Below the pieces are notes generated by a model. The model did not search any database. It was not told the DNA's origin and worked only from the letters and a program-made list of their open reading frames with translations. This document shows, piece by piece, positions 41,969 to 53,361 of a stretch of 64,000 nt of DNA. The DNA is from Cryoendolithus antarcticus (taxonomy: Eukaryota > Ascomycota > Dothideomycetes > Cladosporiales > Cladosporiaceae). Numbering within the stretch: position 1 is the first letter of the stretch; each line of letters starts with the position of its first letter. A program made the position numbers and the translations under genes. The stretch spans positions 372,001 to 436,000 of the forward strand of contig NAJO01000016.1 in assembly GCA_002077065.1 (NCBI GenBank), in the 5' to 3' direction.

Positions 41969-42625
41969 ATGGACCAAGTCCGATCGGTCAAGATGGAGCC
42001 AGGAGAAGACGAAGTACGTCGCTGTAGTATTGTCGACTGCAACAAGTTCGTGTACGGTGCCAGGCACAAAGTCCGTTGCAACGAGTGCCAGACTCGATGG
42101 GTGCAGCAACATGCACAAGGCGAGCGCGCCGTGGAAGAACGAGAGAGGCGGTATGGAGACTACGAAGGTTATGGCGGGCATGGCGAGGCAGAGCGTAAGT
42201 GGAGAGAGTGGGGCGAGGACTGGAGGCGAGAGGTGCGGGAGTATGATGAGGGAGAAAGGGAGAGGGAGCTAGCCCAGCAGAGAGAATATGAGCAGCGCAG
42301 GGCCGAGCGACGCCCATACTGCGACCACGAGCGCTTGCGCGGGCCAAATCGCCCATATGAGCAGCAGCAGCAAGCCCCGCCTGAGCAGATGTTCGGCAAC
42401 TGGATCCCAGCCCCGCCGCCTCATCCAGCCCACTTCCATCGCCAGCTCGCGACGGTCATGCCATGGCCACCCGGCCGCAACCCGAATAATGCTGCACACG
42501 TCCAGTCCGACCAGAACGAAGCTGAGCACCGCCGGGATATGGAGAGGCGGCAGCAAGTATATGGTGGAGAGACGAGTGGAGAGGGAGCAGGAAATGGAGG
42601 CAAGGAACATGAAGATGGCGCATGA
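41969..42625 (+). CDS. small Cys-motif, charged coiled protein of unknown function
   Basis: From ATG 41969 (an in-frame ATG at 41882 would add 29 residues) the frame encodes 218 residues. Near residue 15 a motif C-x4-C-x(14)-C-x2-C (RRCSIVDCNK ... RCNECQ) looks like a small zinc-binding knuckle. A long Glu/Arg-rich region and a Gln/Pro-rich middle follow. The frame ends at 42625, but the next frame carries a more convincing helical end (MEARNMKMAHEREMGRIN, then LEIARYLYG) to 42719. A 34-nt GT..AG segment (42557-42590) would join them in phase, though that is very short for an intron. So the C-terminus is uncertain. Confidence 0.5.
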   Translation: MDQVRSVKMEPGEDEVRRCSIVDCNKFVYGARHKVRCNECQTRWVQQHAQGERAVEERERRYGDYEGYGGHGEAERKWREWGEDWRREVREYDEGERERELAQQREYEQRRAERRPYCDHERLRGPNRPYEQQQQAPPEQMFGNWIPAPPPHPAHFHRQLATVMPWPPGRNPNNAAHVQSDQNEAEHRRDMERRQQVYGGETSGEGAGNGGKEHEDGA

Positions 42626-42725
42626 GAGAGAGATGGGGCGGATCAACCTGGAGATAGCGAGATATTTGTATGGGAGTAAGGGGGCGGAAAGGGAAGTTAG
42701 GGGTGAGAGAGAGGAGTAAGAAATG

Positions 42726-43526
42726 GGGTAGGCTGTGCTACTACAGGCGTTTCCATACGTACGAGCTGGAGAGCGAATCTGCCTGTGAGAGAGAGCATCT
42801 TGCATGTGACGCAACGGCGCGTTGCATAAAGAAAGAGCATCAAAGCGCATTGGCAGGATGAGAACGATCTCAAAGTATCTCAATGATACCTGCGCAGGAA
42901 ACTTCGCTTTCACAGAGGCGCGTATAGGCGCACAACAACATCGCTAGCCGATGTGAGATCCCTCAACGGTAACAGGTAAGGTGATGGTCAAGGTGTGCCG
43001 AGAGTTTGGGCATCACTGCTACGCATCTCCAATAAAATGAAACCCGCATGTACGACTCACGCCACACATATACCTCCCCGGCGTTTACGATGATAAGATA
43101 TCTATCACCGTACTCCACACGTCGAACTCCGCTGTTTCACATCGAGTCAGTCCACAAATCCACTCCCTCGGAACGCCTCCAACGATCGGCAATGACCGCA
43201 TCGAGTTGTCACCCTCACCGAAACTTTTATCCTGGTGCAATATGATTTCCAATGCGTAAACGTGCACGGGATCCTACTCCACCTTGGAGATCTAACTCCC
43301 TTACCTCCGCATACATCATCGTGAGTGAGAAGCTGTCTATTTGAAAGGAATGCTTCTATTTCCTTCTCCTACACTGACTGGCGTCAACCTTCTTTCCCTT
43401 GCGTCACTGTTACTTTATTTCCGCGGGCCCTGAGACTTGAGCTGGCTCAGCAAGACTGTGCGCCGAATTAATCATCTCAGGACTAGGACGTAGTTGTCGA
43501 CTTCACTACTCCACACAGGCGGCAAG
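42726..43526. other. intergenic, transporter promoter region
   Basis: No gene recognised. The right part is the promoter and leader of the PDR transporter and contains a PDRE-like word at 43420-43427. Confidence 0.45.
43420..43427. promoter_or_regulatory. PDRE-like site (TCCGCGGG) upstream of the ABC transporter
   Basis: The word fits TCCGYGGR, the pleiotropic drug response element bound by Pdr1-type zinc-cluster factors in yeasts. It lies 100 bp before the transporter ATG. Filamentous fungi use other regulators for many PDR genes, so function is inferred only. Confidence 0.35.
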
Positions 43527-46500
43527 ATGTGGGGCGCCGGCGTGGACGAGAGACGGCTGCATCGCTCCAATACTGGTGAGGGACCACAAACGAATCAATG
43601 GCACAGAGGCGACGAGCAGCCAGATGCTGGGCGCATGCACCCACCGCGAGAAGCTGAGGAAAGCCCAGAGGATGTCGACCGATCTGGCATGTGGGGTGAG
43701 AGAGATGTCGGAGGCTTCAACGAACGCGACGCGCGGGAAGACTTCCAGGCGTTGCATGACAATTTGACGAGACTGGAACGGCAACGCACACAAGATACTC
43801 AGCGGAGTGCTCGCAGTAAGGGTAGGCCGGTGTCGAGAACGGCCACAAGGCAGACCGCACGGACTGAGGCGACCGGAACTGATGGTGGCGATGTTGAAGC
43901 TGGCTCCACTGAAGAAGAGGGATTCGCGCTGGATGAGTTTATGAAGGAAGGGCATTTCGAAAAGCGCACAGCTGGGCGATCCGCGAAGAAAGTTGGCGTG
44001 ATATTCAAAGATTTGCGGGTCGAGGGTCTCGGCGGGACTGCAACTTTCGCACGAACGTTGCCGGATGCGATTATAGGCACGTTCGGGCCTGACTTGTACC
44101 ACGTAATCACGAGCTATCTCCCATCCCTCGCACGACGGACTGGTGGTACTCGCACGCTACTCCACGACTTTACCGGCTGTGTACGAGATGGTGAGATGCT
44201 GCTGGTGCTCGGCCGACCAGGATCCGGATGCAGTACTTTTCTCAAGGCGATCACCAATAATCGCGAGTCGTATGCATCGGTCACGGGCGATGTGTCTTAC
44301 GGCGGTATCCCGGCAACCAAGCAAAAGAAGATGTACCGCGGAGAGGTTGCATACAATCAAGAGGACGATACACACATGGCTGTGTTGAGTGTGTGGCAGA
44401 CTCTCACATTCGCGCTTATGACGAAAACAAAGAAGAAGGCGCAGGCAGAAGTGCCAATCATCGCCAACGCCCTGATGAAGATGTTCGGCATCTCGCATAC
44501 GAAGTACACCATGGTTGGCGACGAGTACACCCGTGGCGTGTCCGGCGGTGAGCGCAAACGTGTGTCGATCGCCGAGACACTCGCATCGAAGTCGACCGTA
44601 GTAGCTTGGGACAACTCGACTCGAGGTCTTGATGCTTCGACAGCTCTCGACTACGCCCGATCCCTCCGCATCATGACTGATATTAGCAATCGTACGACCA
44701 TGGTGACGCTCTACCAAGCAGGCGAAGGTATATTCAATGTCATGGACAAGGTGCTAGTCATCGACGAGGGCCGACAGATCTTCATGGGTCCAGCCAAGGA
44801 AGCAAAGAAATACTTCATCGACCTTGGCTTCGAGTGTCCCGGGCGGCAAACAACTGCAGACTTCCTGACCGCTATCACTGATCCGGTGGAACGACGCTTC
44901 CAGCCAGGTAAGGAAGATTCCACTCCAAAGGGTCCCGATGCTCTCGAGAAGGCATTCCGGTCGTCTCCGCACTACGCTAGACTGCTCCAGGATATGGAGA
45001 GCTACGAGAAGGCCATCAAGGAGAGCGACTTTGCAGATGCCAAGGAGTTCGAGCAGTCGGTGCAGGAGAGCAAGTCGAAGCGAGTGTCCGACAAGTCGTC
45101 TTACACCATCAGCTTCCCACGTCAAGTACTTGCCTGCACGAAACGAGAGTTCTGGCTCATTTTCGGCGACACAACTACCCTTTGGACGAAGATCTTCATC
45201 ATCATCTCGAACGGCTTGATCGTAGGATCTCTCTTCTATGGCGAGCCTCTGAACACCGAAGGTGCATTCACTCGTGGTGGCGCCATCTTCTTCAGTATCC
45301 TCTTCCTGGGCTGGCTGCAACTGACTGAACTTATGAAGGCAGTCAGTGGGCGGGCAGTTGTGGCAAGGCACAACGAATATGCTTTCTACCGACCTTCCGC
45401 TGTCGCTATAGCTCGCTTGATTACAGACTTTCCGGTCATCCTGATCCAGACGATTCTGTTTGGGATCTTGATGTACTTTATGACGAATCTCGACATTACG
45501 GCCGGCAAGTTTTTCATCTACATGCTCTTTGTTTACATTACAACAATCATGTTGACGGCGCTCTACCGCATGTTTGCATCCGTCAGTCCGGAAATTGACA
45601 CTGCTGTGCGATTCTCCGGTATCGCCCTCAACTTGTTGGTTATCTACACCGGCTACGTTATTCCAAAGACGCAGCTGTTATCGAAATATATCTGGTTCGG
45701 ATGGCTTTATTGGATAAACCCAATTAGTTACTCGTTCGAAGCGGTTTTAACGAACGAGTTTTCGGGACGCACAATGCAGTGCGCGCCGAGCCAATTGGTC
45801 CCGCAAGGCCCTGGAGTCGATGCAGCCTACCAAGGCTGTGCACTGGCGGGAGCTGAGATCAATGCGCAGTCTGTCACAGGTGACGCATACCTAGCGACGC
45901 AATACAACTATTCGCGAAGCAATTTGTGGCGCAATTTCGGTGTCGTGATCGCATTCACAGTGCTCTATCTCCTCATCACGATGCTGGCGAACGAGTTATT
46001 CAGCTTCACATCGTCCGGCGGGGGCGCACTCATCTTCAAGAAGTCTCGAAAAGCCAAGAAAATCGTTGCAGAGGCTTCACCCGCGGTTGCTGACGAAGAG
46101 AAGGGCGCAGCTGCTCCGGCCAGCGATAGCAGCTCGAGCTCTAAGCGAGAGGAGGCTGAGAGCGACTCTGGGGAGGCCATGGCTCAGATCACCAAGAGCG
46201 AGAGTATCTTCACTTGGCGTAATGTCGAGTATACTGTCCCTTACCTTGGTGGCGAGAAGAAGCTTCTCAATAATGTCAATGGCTATGCTAAGCCTGGTGT
46301 GATGGTCGCTCTAGTCGGTGCATCTGGAGCTGGCAAGACGACACTGCTCAACACACTTGCACAGCGCCAGTCGATGGGAGTGGTGTCAGGCGAGATGTTC
46401 GTCGATGGCCGCGGTCTTGGCCCAGAGTTCCAACGCAACACTGGCTTCTGCTTGCAGGGCGACTTGCACGACGGTACTGCCACGATCCGGGAAGCACTCG

Positions 46501-48577
46501 AATTCTCTGCTGTGCTCCGTCAACCAGCCAGCACACCACGCTCAGAGAAGATCGCCTACGTTGACCAGATCATCGACCTCCTGGAGCTGAACGACATGCA
46601 AGATGCCCTGATCATGAGCCTCGGCGTCGAACAGCGCAAACGCCTCACCATCGGCGTCGAGCTCGCTGCCAAGCCTTCCCTGCTCCTTTTCCTCGACGAG
46701 CCAACCTCAGGCCTAGACTCTCAATCCGCCTACTCCATCGTCCGCTTCCTCAAGAAGCTCGCTGCAGCCGGCCAAGCCATCGTCTGCACCATCCATCAGC
46801 CCTCCTCAATCTTGATCCAGCAGTTCGACATGATTCTCGCCCTGAACCCCGGCGGCAACACCTTCTACTTCGGCCCTGTGGGTGAAGGCGGTTCAGCCGT
46901 GATCAAGTACTTCGCCGACCGCGGCATCCACTGCCCGCCGGAGAAAAATGTGGCTGAGTTCATTCTTGAGACTGCTGCCAAGCCGATGAAGAAGGCAGAT
47001 GGCACGAGGATCAACTGGAATGATGAATGGTTGCATAGTGAGGATGCGAAGCAGGTTATTGAGGAGATTGAGGGGTTGAAGTTGGCGAGGAGTAAGAGTG
47101 TGCCGGAGAAGGTTAGGAAGGAGCAGGAGAGGGAGTTTGCTGCGTCGACGGTGGCGCAGACGATGGAGTTGACGACGAGGACGTTCAAACAGGTAAGCGT
47201 TGCCATTTTCCCTGTCTCGAGGAAGTCCGCAGGTCGTTTCTGCATTTACAGACCTCTCCACGGCTGCGCATTCTGATCAAGGGCGTCACTGAGAGACAAG
47301 GTGTCTGTCGACTATTCGTCATCTCACTGACGCTCTCGACTGACTGCGAGGTTGTGGTCATGCGAAAACTAGCGGAGGAGCGCTCCAAGGAAATTCGAGA
47401 AAAGCGAAGTTTTCAGTGCATCATTTGCTGACCCTCACTTTACAGTACTGGCGCGACCCATCCTACATCTACGGCAAGCTGTTCGTCTCCGTCATCGTCG
47501 GCATCTTCAACGGCTTCACCTTCTGGCAATTGGGCAATACGATTCAGGACATGCAGGTAAGCACTCAGTCAACTTTCCATTCCCTCCGCGATCACAGCAC
47601 TGACAACCCGATCGAATCGTATGTTCACTAGCTTCCTTATCATTACGATACCACCCACGATCGTCAACGCCGTCGTTCCAAAGTTCTTCACCAACATGGC
47701 GCTTTGGCAAGCTCGGGAGTACCCATCTAGGATCTACGGCTGGTTCGCATTTACTACCGCTCAAGTAGTGTGTGAGATTCCGTGGGCGATCCTTGGAGGC
47801 TTCCTGTACTGGGTCATCTGGTACTTCCCTACCGGCTTGCCAAGGGACTCGGCGACGAGTGGCTACGTCTTCCTCATGACTGTTGTAAGTTCAATTTCCC
47901 TCAGCTCTGATCTCAAAATCACAAGTCATGTCTACTGACATTATTCCCAGCTTTTCTTCCTCTTTCAAGCCTCCTGGGGCCAATGGATCTGCGCCTTCGC
48001 TCCGAGCTTCACAGTGATCTCGAACGTCCTCCCCTTCTTCTTCGTCATGTTCTCGCTCTTCAACGGTGTAGTCCGTCAATACAGCGCCCTGCCAATCTTC
48101 TGGCGCTACTGGATGTACTGGGTCAATCCGTCCACCTGGTGGATCGGCGGCGTTTTGGCGGCGACCCTCCACGACATCCCCGTGGAGTGCGCGGTATCTG
48201 AGACGGCGCACTTTGACGCTCCGCCTGGGCAGACGTGTATGGAGTATGCAGGGGCCTTCGCACAGGGTGCTGGAGGGTACTTGTTGAACCCGACTGCATC
48301 CGCAGATTGCCAGTATTGTCCTTATACTGTGGGAGATCAGTATTTGGCTGGGCTCAACATCAACGCGAGCGACAAGTGGAGGGACTTTGGGATTTTCTTG
48401 GTGTTTGTATTTACCAATTGGTTCTTGGTTTACTTCTTTATTTGGTCTGTGAGGGTCAAGGGCTGGAGCTTTGGGTTTGGAGCGCTGTTTGGAGCTTTGG
48501 GTAAGGTGGTGGCAATGGCGAAGGCCCCGTTGAAGGGGAAAGGCAGGGGTGATGGTGAGGAGAAGGCAAAGGAGTAG
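43527..48577 (+). CDS. PDR-type full-size ABC transporter (ABCG), with a defective-looking intron 2 acceptor
   Basis: Four exons: 43527-47192, 47446-47556, 47615-47884, 47951-48577, about 1557 residues, arranged NBD1-TMD1-NBD2-TMD2. NBD1 has the PDR-type Walker A GRPGSGCSTFLKAI, signature VSGGERKR and Walker B region WDNSTRGLDAS. NBD2 has GASGAGKTTLLNTLAQR, the degenerate signature LGVEQRKRLTIG and LLFLDEPTSGLDS. The asymmetry of the two sites is normal for PDR pumps. The family exports azoles, plant defence compounds and other hydrophobic molecules at the plasma membrane. Intron 1 is unusually long (253 nt). Intron 2 (47557-47614) has a good GTAAGC donor and CTGAC branch, but the base pair before the conserved NRMFTSF block is CG, not AG. 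Splicing at the next AG (47631) would shift the frame and truncate TMD2. The first ATG is 43527; the frame is open from an upstream TTG. Confidence 0.88.
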
Positions 48578-48780
48578 AGACTGATTACTCACCTCACTGG
48601 TGAAGGCAAAGAACATAGATATAGACTGGCAGGTCGAGATTGTGCTTAGCGAGGAGTTGGCGTGTTGCTTCATGTATTCAGTCACTTCAGCAGAATGACT
48701 TTCATGGTCACATCCAATTATATAGCTGCTCGAATTATGAAGCTCTGCCACGAGTTCTCCTCTACGACTCAACATATCAC

Positions 48781-49482
48781 TTAATACTCCGCCATGTCAG
48801 TCTTCACTAACTCCAACACATGCCCTCTCAGTCCTCCGCCTCTACTCCGGCAACACCTCCTACAAGCCGCAATCAGCTTCACCTCGCCTGCATGATAGTC
48901 CCACGACGCTTTCGTGGGCACAATCACAGTTTCGCTCGATCCAGGTGAGACTCGCGTGACCCACGGCCGGAATCGCCTCCATGTCAGGACTCGTCTGCCA
49001 TTTTCGTCGGATACTACACCGGGGACGAACTTCCCAGGAGCGCCTGGGGGCCGCGTGATCCGCCAGCCGCCGTAAGGGTGGACGAGCGTGAGAATCCAGT
49101 TGTTCTCGGGATTTTCCGACTCGTTCTTCGGTTCTGACGAGTCGTCTAATGTAGGACGTACGGTCATTGTGAGGTTGGTGATGCGGTTGAAGTCCTTCTC
49201 GGAGATCGACTTGATCTGATGCTCGATTTCCGGACTTGTGTCAGAGGACCCGTGGACAGAGAGCGTGAACTTCGAGGCGCTGTAGTAGTCGTTATAGCAA
49301 GCGATGTATGTAGGTAGGCACTCGAGATAGACTTGCTTTGATGTGCGCAGAAGATTGTATGAAAGTGGTAACAGTGGGATTGGAGACTCTGAGGGGGTGG
49401 CAGGGTAGAAAGTGGTGTAGATCTCGAGACGGAGCTCTTTTGGGAGTGCGAGGAGAGTCGGCAGAGGCACCTGTAAGGCCAT
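48781..49482 (-). CDS. F-box/2EXR-like protein, paralogue 1
   Basis: A single exon of 233 residues. It begins with LLALPKELRLEIYTTFYP, the LPxELRxxIY motif seen in fungal F-box-like and 2EXR-domain proteins, then a Pro/Leu-rich segment and LLRTSKQVYLECLPTYIACYNDYYSASKF. Later blocks are KDFNRITNLTMTVRP, WILTLVHPYGGWRI and a C-terminal GGLRGHVLELV. The same blocks occur in order at 52171-52861 and 53362-54147 on the other strand, so this is a local family. Proteins of this group are very numerous in Dothideomycetes and mostly uncharacterised. A role as substrate receptor is only a guess. Confidence 0.7.
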   Translation of the reverse strand: MALQVPLPTLLALPKELRLEIYTTFYPATPSESPIPLLPLSYNLLRTSKQVYLECLPTYIACYNDYYSASKFTLSVHGSSDTSPEIEHQIKSISEKDFNRITNLTMTVRPTLDDSSEPKNESENPENNWILTLVHPYGGWRITRPPGAPGKFVPGVVSDENGRRVLTWRRFRPWVTRVSPGSSETVIVPTKASWDYHAGEVKLIAACRRCCRSRGGGLRGHVLELVKTDMAEY

Positions 49483-49662
49483 TATGCTTCTCGAATGTCA
49501 CGTAAACTGGAGGAGAGGCAGCGATAATTGTATAGTAATCGGAGCTCTGTAGTCGATAGCTGCTCGTCGACGGCTGTCTGCCTTCTTCAAATCCGCGGAC
49601 ACGATGGGTATGACCTTCTACAAGTGCAAAAAGGTGATACTTCCCAAAAAGGAAGTCATGTG

Positions 49663-49753
49663 CTCCGAATCGGGGAATTGAACCCCGGCCTCCTCGGCGC
49701 TTGGTTCTGAGAACCGTGAGAGCGAGAAATCCTAGCCACTAGACCAATTCGGA
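49663..49753 (-). tRNA. tRNA-Glu (CUC) with a short intron
   Basis: The minus strand folds into a tRNA: acceptor arms TCCGAAT/ATTCGGA (7 bp), discriminator G, and a T-arm GGGGTTCAATTCCCC. The anticodon loop reads CTCTCAC with CTC at positions 34-36. A 19-nt insert directly after position 37 separates the anticodon arm halves TCTCG and CGAGG, the normal place for a tRNA intron. Length is 91 nt with the intron and 72 without it. The insert contains GGTTCTCAGAACC, a near-perfect inverted repeat. Confidence 0.92.
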
Positions 49754-50612
49754 CTCGATGGAAGAATGAAAGAGAACGTAGACTATAATATCTGTTCCCG
49801 GACGCCACCCATGACTTGCAGGCGCGCTTCCGAGGCCAATGACTTCCATAGCACTTGTCTAGAGCTCTCGACCAGTCGCAGCACTGGAGAGTCTCACATC
49901 TTCGGCAAGTCTCCTACCCAAGCACTTCCGTGAGTCTGACATTTTCCATCGTAACAGTCCTAGCCTGGAAGCATGTATCGAGTTAGCCGCAACACTGATA
50001 TCTCCAGATGCAACAGAAAACACTTTCGAAAGAACACCTGCGGTGCGGTCGATGATAGCACAAACACCTCCGAGAAGAGCGGAGGTCGTGTCGCCATGCT
50101 TGTCTACCACGTGACCAGCATGAAACTTACTCCCGAGTCAACCCACCTTCCTACCTGTGTAACCTGACTCCTACGTACACTGGAATATTGGCGACATGAT
50201 GAACGCCATCGCTAACGAACAATCAGCCCTGTGTCCACATTGAGCGTTTATACCGTACAATGCTCCTTCGATATGATCTCCAACCCTCTACTACACCCCG
50301 CTTCTCGCTCGCAGATCGGCCCGTTCGGCAAGAGGGCGGCTGCTGCTCGACATCACCGATTTTCTCGCACGTCGTGATGACGGACCTCCTGGGCACTGCA
50401 ATCATCGCATTGCTCGGAGCTGTCTTCGCTAAGGCCTGCGTCATGTGGAGTATGAGGATTCGCCATGCCAGTAAGCTTCCCCTCTGCATATGTGGCACGC
50501 GGTAAGTATGAGTAGCGTCGACCGTTGGAAAGGTAGTATCTGCTCTTTCTTTTGACCTCTTATTGCTCGCGAACGATAAAGGTTTTTCGAATCGCTAAGA
50601 ACAGATCTCACG
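49754..50612. other. intergenic, nothing recognised
   Basis: No coding frame stands out. The right end should hold the promoter of the aquaglyceroporin gene. A plus-strand frame (50260-50505) has one hydrophobic stretch but no other support. Confidence 0.4.
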
Positions 50613-51841
50613 ATGGCTTCGTCTGTCTTACCTCGCCACTCTCCGGACTGGTCATCCAAGGAGTCTCACGACAACGACCTCAAGTCAGAGGCGTATTCGC
50701 CGCCGCAAGCTGTCCTGACCTCGCCAACTACAATCACGACCCAACATGATCGTCTCGCGCCCACCGAGAGCGGACTGCAAGCTACCTCTACTGGCCTCTC
50801 ACACTCTCGGGCCTTGCTCGGCCTCCATCCAAGTGCACCAATAGACGAAGAACATGACCTTGCCGAGCACAGTGACTTGTGGTGGCCAAAGATCCGCATG
50901 ACTCTCAAGGAGCCCTTCGGCGAATTCTTCGGCACCTTCATCATGATCCTTTTTGGTGATGGCTCTGTTGCTCAGGTACTGCTCAGTACAGGCCAGACGA
51001 GTGCACCGGGAGGTAATGGCTTCGGCACCTATCAATCGATCTCCTGGGGCTGGGGATTGGGTGTGATGCTGGGCATCTATGTCGCGGGCGATAGTGGGGC
51101 GTACCTCAAGTTAGTCTTTCCAGCTCGCATCCGCTCGGCATATACTGATGTTCCATGAATAGTCCCGCAATCACATTCACATCCTGCCTCCTCCGGAAAC
51201 TCCCTTGGCGACGCTTCCCGATATACTTCATCGCTCAGGTCCTCGGTGCCTTCTGTGCTTCGGGCGTAGTCTATGCGAACTACATCAACGGCATCAACAC
51301 AATCGAAGGTGGGCCTGGCATTCGTACAGTGCCTCCTTCGAAGACTGCAACCGCGGGAATCTTCTGCACGTACCCGCAAGCTGACCTGACGAAAGCAAGT
51401 CAATTCTTCAGTGAGTTCATTGCGAGTACGATCTTGATGTTCGTCATCTTCGCTCTCAAGGATGATACGAACAAAGGAAGCTTTTCGGCGTCAGGGAACT
51501 GGTTCCCACTAGCCCTCTTCTTCCTGATCTTCGGACTCGGCGCCTGCTTTGGCTGGGATACCGGCTATGCGATCAACCTCGCTCGTGACTTCGGACCACG
51601 ACTGATGAGTTACTGCGTCGGGTATGGACACGAGGTGTGGAGCTCGGGAGGGTACTACTTCTGGATTCCCATGGTGGCGCCTTTCTTCGGATGTGCGTTC
51701 GGAGGACTGCTGTATGATGTGTTCTTGTACACCGGGCCCAGTCCGATCAACACTCCTTGGTTCGGGCTGAGAGAGCTGATACACCCGAAAGCTGCGATTG
51801 CGGAGAGAGTGAGGCAGCAGAAGGAGCAGCGGATGGTCTGA
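50613..51841 (+). CDS. aquaglyceroporin (MIP family)
   Basis: Two exons (50613-51109, 51163-51841) with a 53-nt phase-2 intron that splits the Asn codon of the first NPA motif; 391 residues. Residues 1-105 form a long polar N-terminal domain typical of fungal Fps-like channels. The channel starts at FGEFFGTFIMILFGDGSVAQ (about 110). The first half-helix motif is GAYLNPAITF, the second is NLARDFGPRL, so Pro is replaced by Leu as in some fungal glycerol facilitators. The Arg of the selectivity filter is kept, and the Asp after it points to glycerol permeability. The extracellular loops hold GIFCTYPQ. It probably releases or takes up glycerol across the plasma membrane during osmotic adjustment. 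Confidence 0.92.
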
Positions 51842-52170
51842 GGCGAGGCACGTGACAGTGTAAAATCCCAGCTTGACTTTGGAGGTGCCCAATTCCGTGA
51901 GTACCGCCATGAAATGTAATGTCGTGGCTGCGTGCAGTTTCAAGGACGCTCGCTTAACAGATCTTACGTAGATCGGAGGTAGGATCAAGTCCGCCTTAGC
52001 TGCTTCCTGCGTAGATGAAGTCCATCGCGCTTTCCGCCAGCGGTCCCATCCGCCAAGCAAATACTCACCAACTTGGAATATTGCTCCTTCACGACACAGA
52101 TCTGCACAAAACAAGGACCGCACTTCGAGGAGATCCATGCTCCACCATCACTTATACGAATCTCCGCAAG
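51842..52170. other. intergenic, nothing recognised
   Basis: A short gap between the aquaglyceroporin and the broken 2EXR-like copy; no feature found. Confidence 0.4.
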
Positions 52171-52861
52171 ATGTCTTCCGCAACAACGTTCCTCACCCTC
52201 CCAAAAGTACGCCGCCTTCATATCGACGAACACGTCTACCCGCTCCAGCCATCTCCTATGCCAATACCCCTCGCTCCGCACTCGCATGGCCTCCCTGGTG
52301 CCTCGAGGCAACTTTTCCTCGAATCGATACCCTGCTACGTCGCCTGTCGCCAAAGCTACTACAGCGAGTCCCACTTCCAATTGTTCTTCCAGAAGTCCAA
52401 CCGTGTGCGGAACGTGCGCCGAGTCGAGGTCAAGATCATGGCGGTCCCGAAGCGCGACTTCAACAACGTCACAAAGCTCAGTATCAGAGTGCGTCCTTGC
52501 GTGGGGTCGCGGTGCCCTGGATACAAAGTACAATGAGGACTGGATCTACACCCTCGTTCATCCACTCAGTGGCTGGTGCATTGAGCGCATTCACCCCATT
52601 TGTGGCGAGTGTAACGCTCTACACACCTTTTGGTCAGATAACGGCCATCGCTGTTGGAACCATCGCAGGTTCAGACGCCACATGTTGCATAAGACTATTC
52701 AGGGCACCAGGCAATCCGACTGGGAACAATTATGGAGATGTTATCCCGATGAGTCAGAGCTGATCGTGGCCTGCGAAGAGGATGCATGGGAAGGGCAGGG
52801 TGATGGGGGATTCAGGCAGCATGTGCTCGATATTGTGGGCACGGAGATGTTGGAAGCTTGA
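52171..52861 (+). pseudogene. F-box/2EXR-like paralogue 2, probably frameshifted
   Basis: From ATG 52171 the frame gives FLTLPKVRRLHIDEHVYP, ASRQLFLESIPCYVACRQSYYSESHF and KRDFNNVTKLSIRVRP, matching the first half of the paralogues, then stops at about 52534. The second half (NEDWIYTLVHPLSGWCIER ... FRQHVLDIV) continues in the +2 frame to 52861. A 40-nt GT..AG segment (from about 52493) could join the halves in phase, but it would remove the VRP block that paralogue 1 keeps and ends in AAG. A one-or-two-base indel is therefore the better explanation. Also the LPxELRxxIY motif has changed to LPKVRRLHID, a sign of relaxed selection. Confidence 0.6.
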
Positions 52862-53361
52862 TTTGCGGGCTGAGATGCTGGCTCCCAAACCTGCGCAAGC
52901 TGTAGATCTCTGAGGTGCTTCCGGTTACCAGGATCACAGGATGGAACCCTGCAGATGTCTGGCAGGCCATGTTTCGGTATTGCTCAAGACAGACTGGTGC
53001 ATTGATGGTGTTTTGGTCGTGAATGGGAGGAATCGAGCGCCAGAGTCATCTTACCAAATGGCTCATCAGGTCTTCGACCTCATCAGCAGGGAGACGGAGT
53101 ATGACTGCTCTGCGCGGGCGAACAATGAAAGTGCATGTACCCCGTTCACTATCGATCTCTCATCGGTCCGCTTCGATGTTCAATCTGTAAGCATACTTTG
53201 GAGGGCACGGATGTGCGAATAAGGTCGCGCCTGTCTCACAAAGTAGCGTCTTGGTCCATCCACTTGGGTCTTGCCCACGAACGACTTTCTCAAAAACATG
53301 AGCAGACTTGCGTCTACCGGATCCTGCATTCAAAGCAAGCGATTGTCCATCGGTGTTCAAC
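52862..53361. other. intergenic, nothing recognised
   Basis: The spacer between the two plus-strand 2EXR-like copies; no coding frame or repeat seen. Confidence 0.4.

Noticed and set aside
47282..47440. Possible extra exon inside the long ABC intron 1
   Set aside because: Frames there do not match the transporter family, and joining 47192 to 47446 already gives the expected TFKQ-YWRDPSYIYGK sequence.
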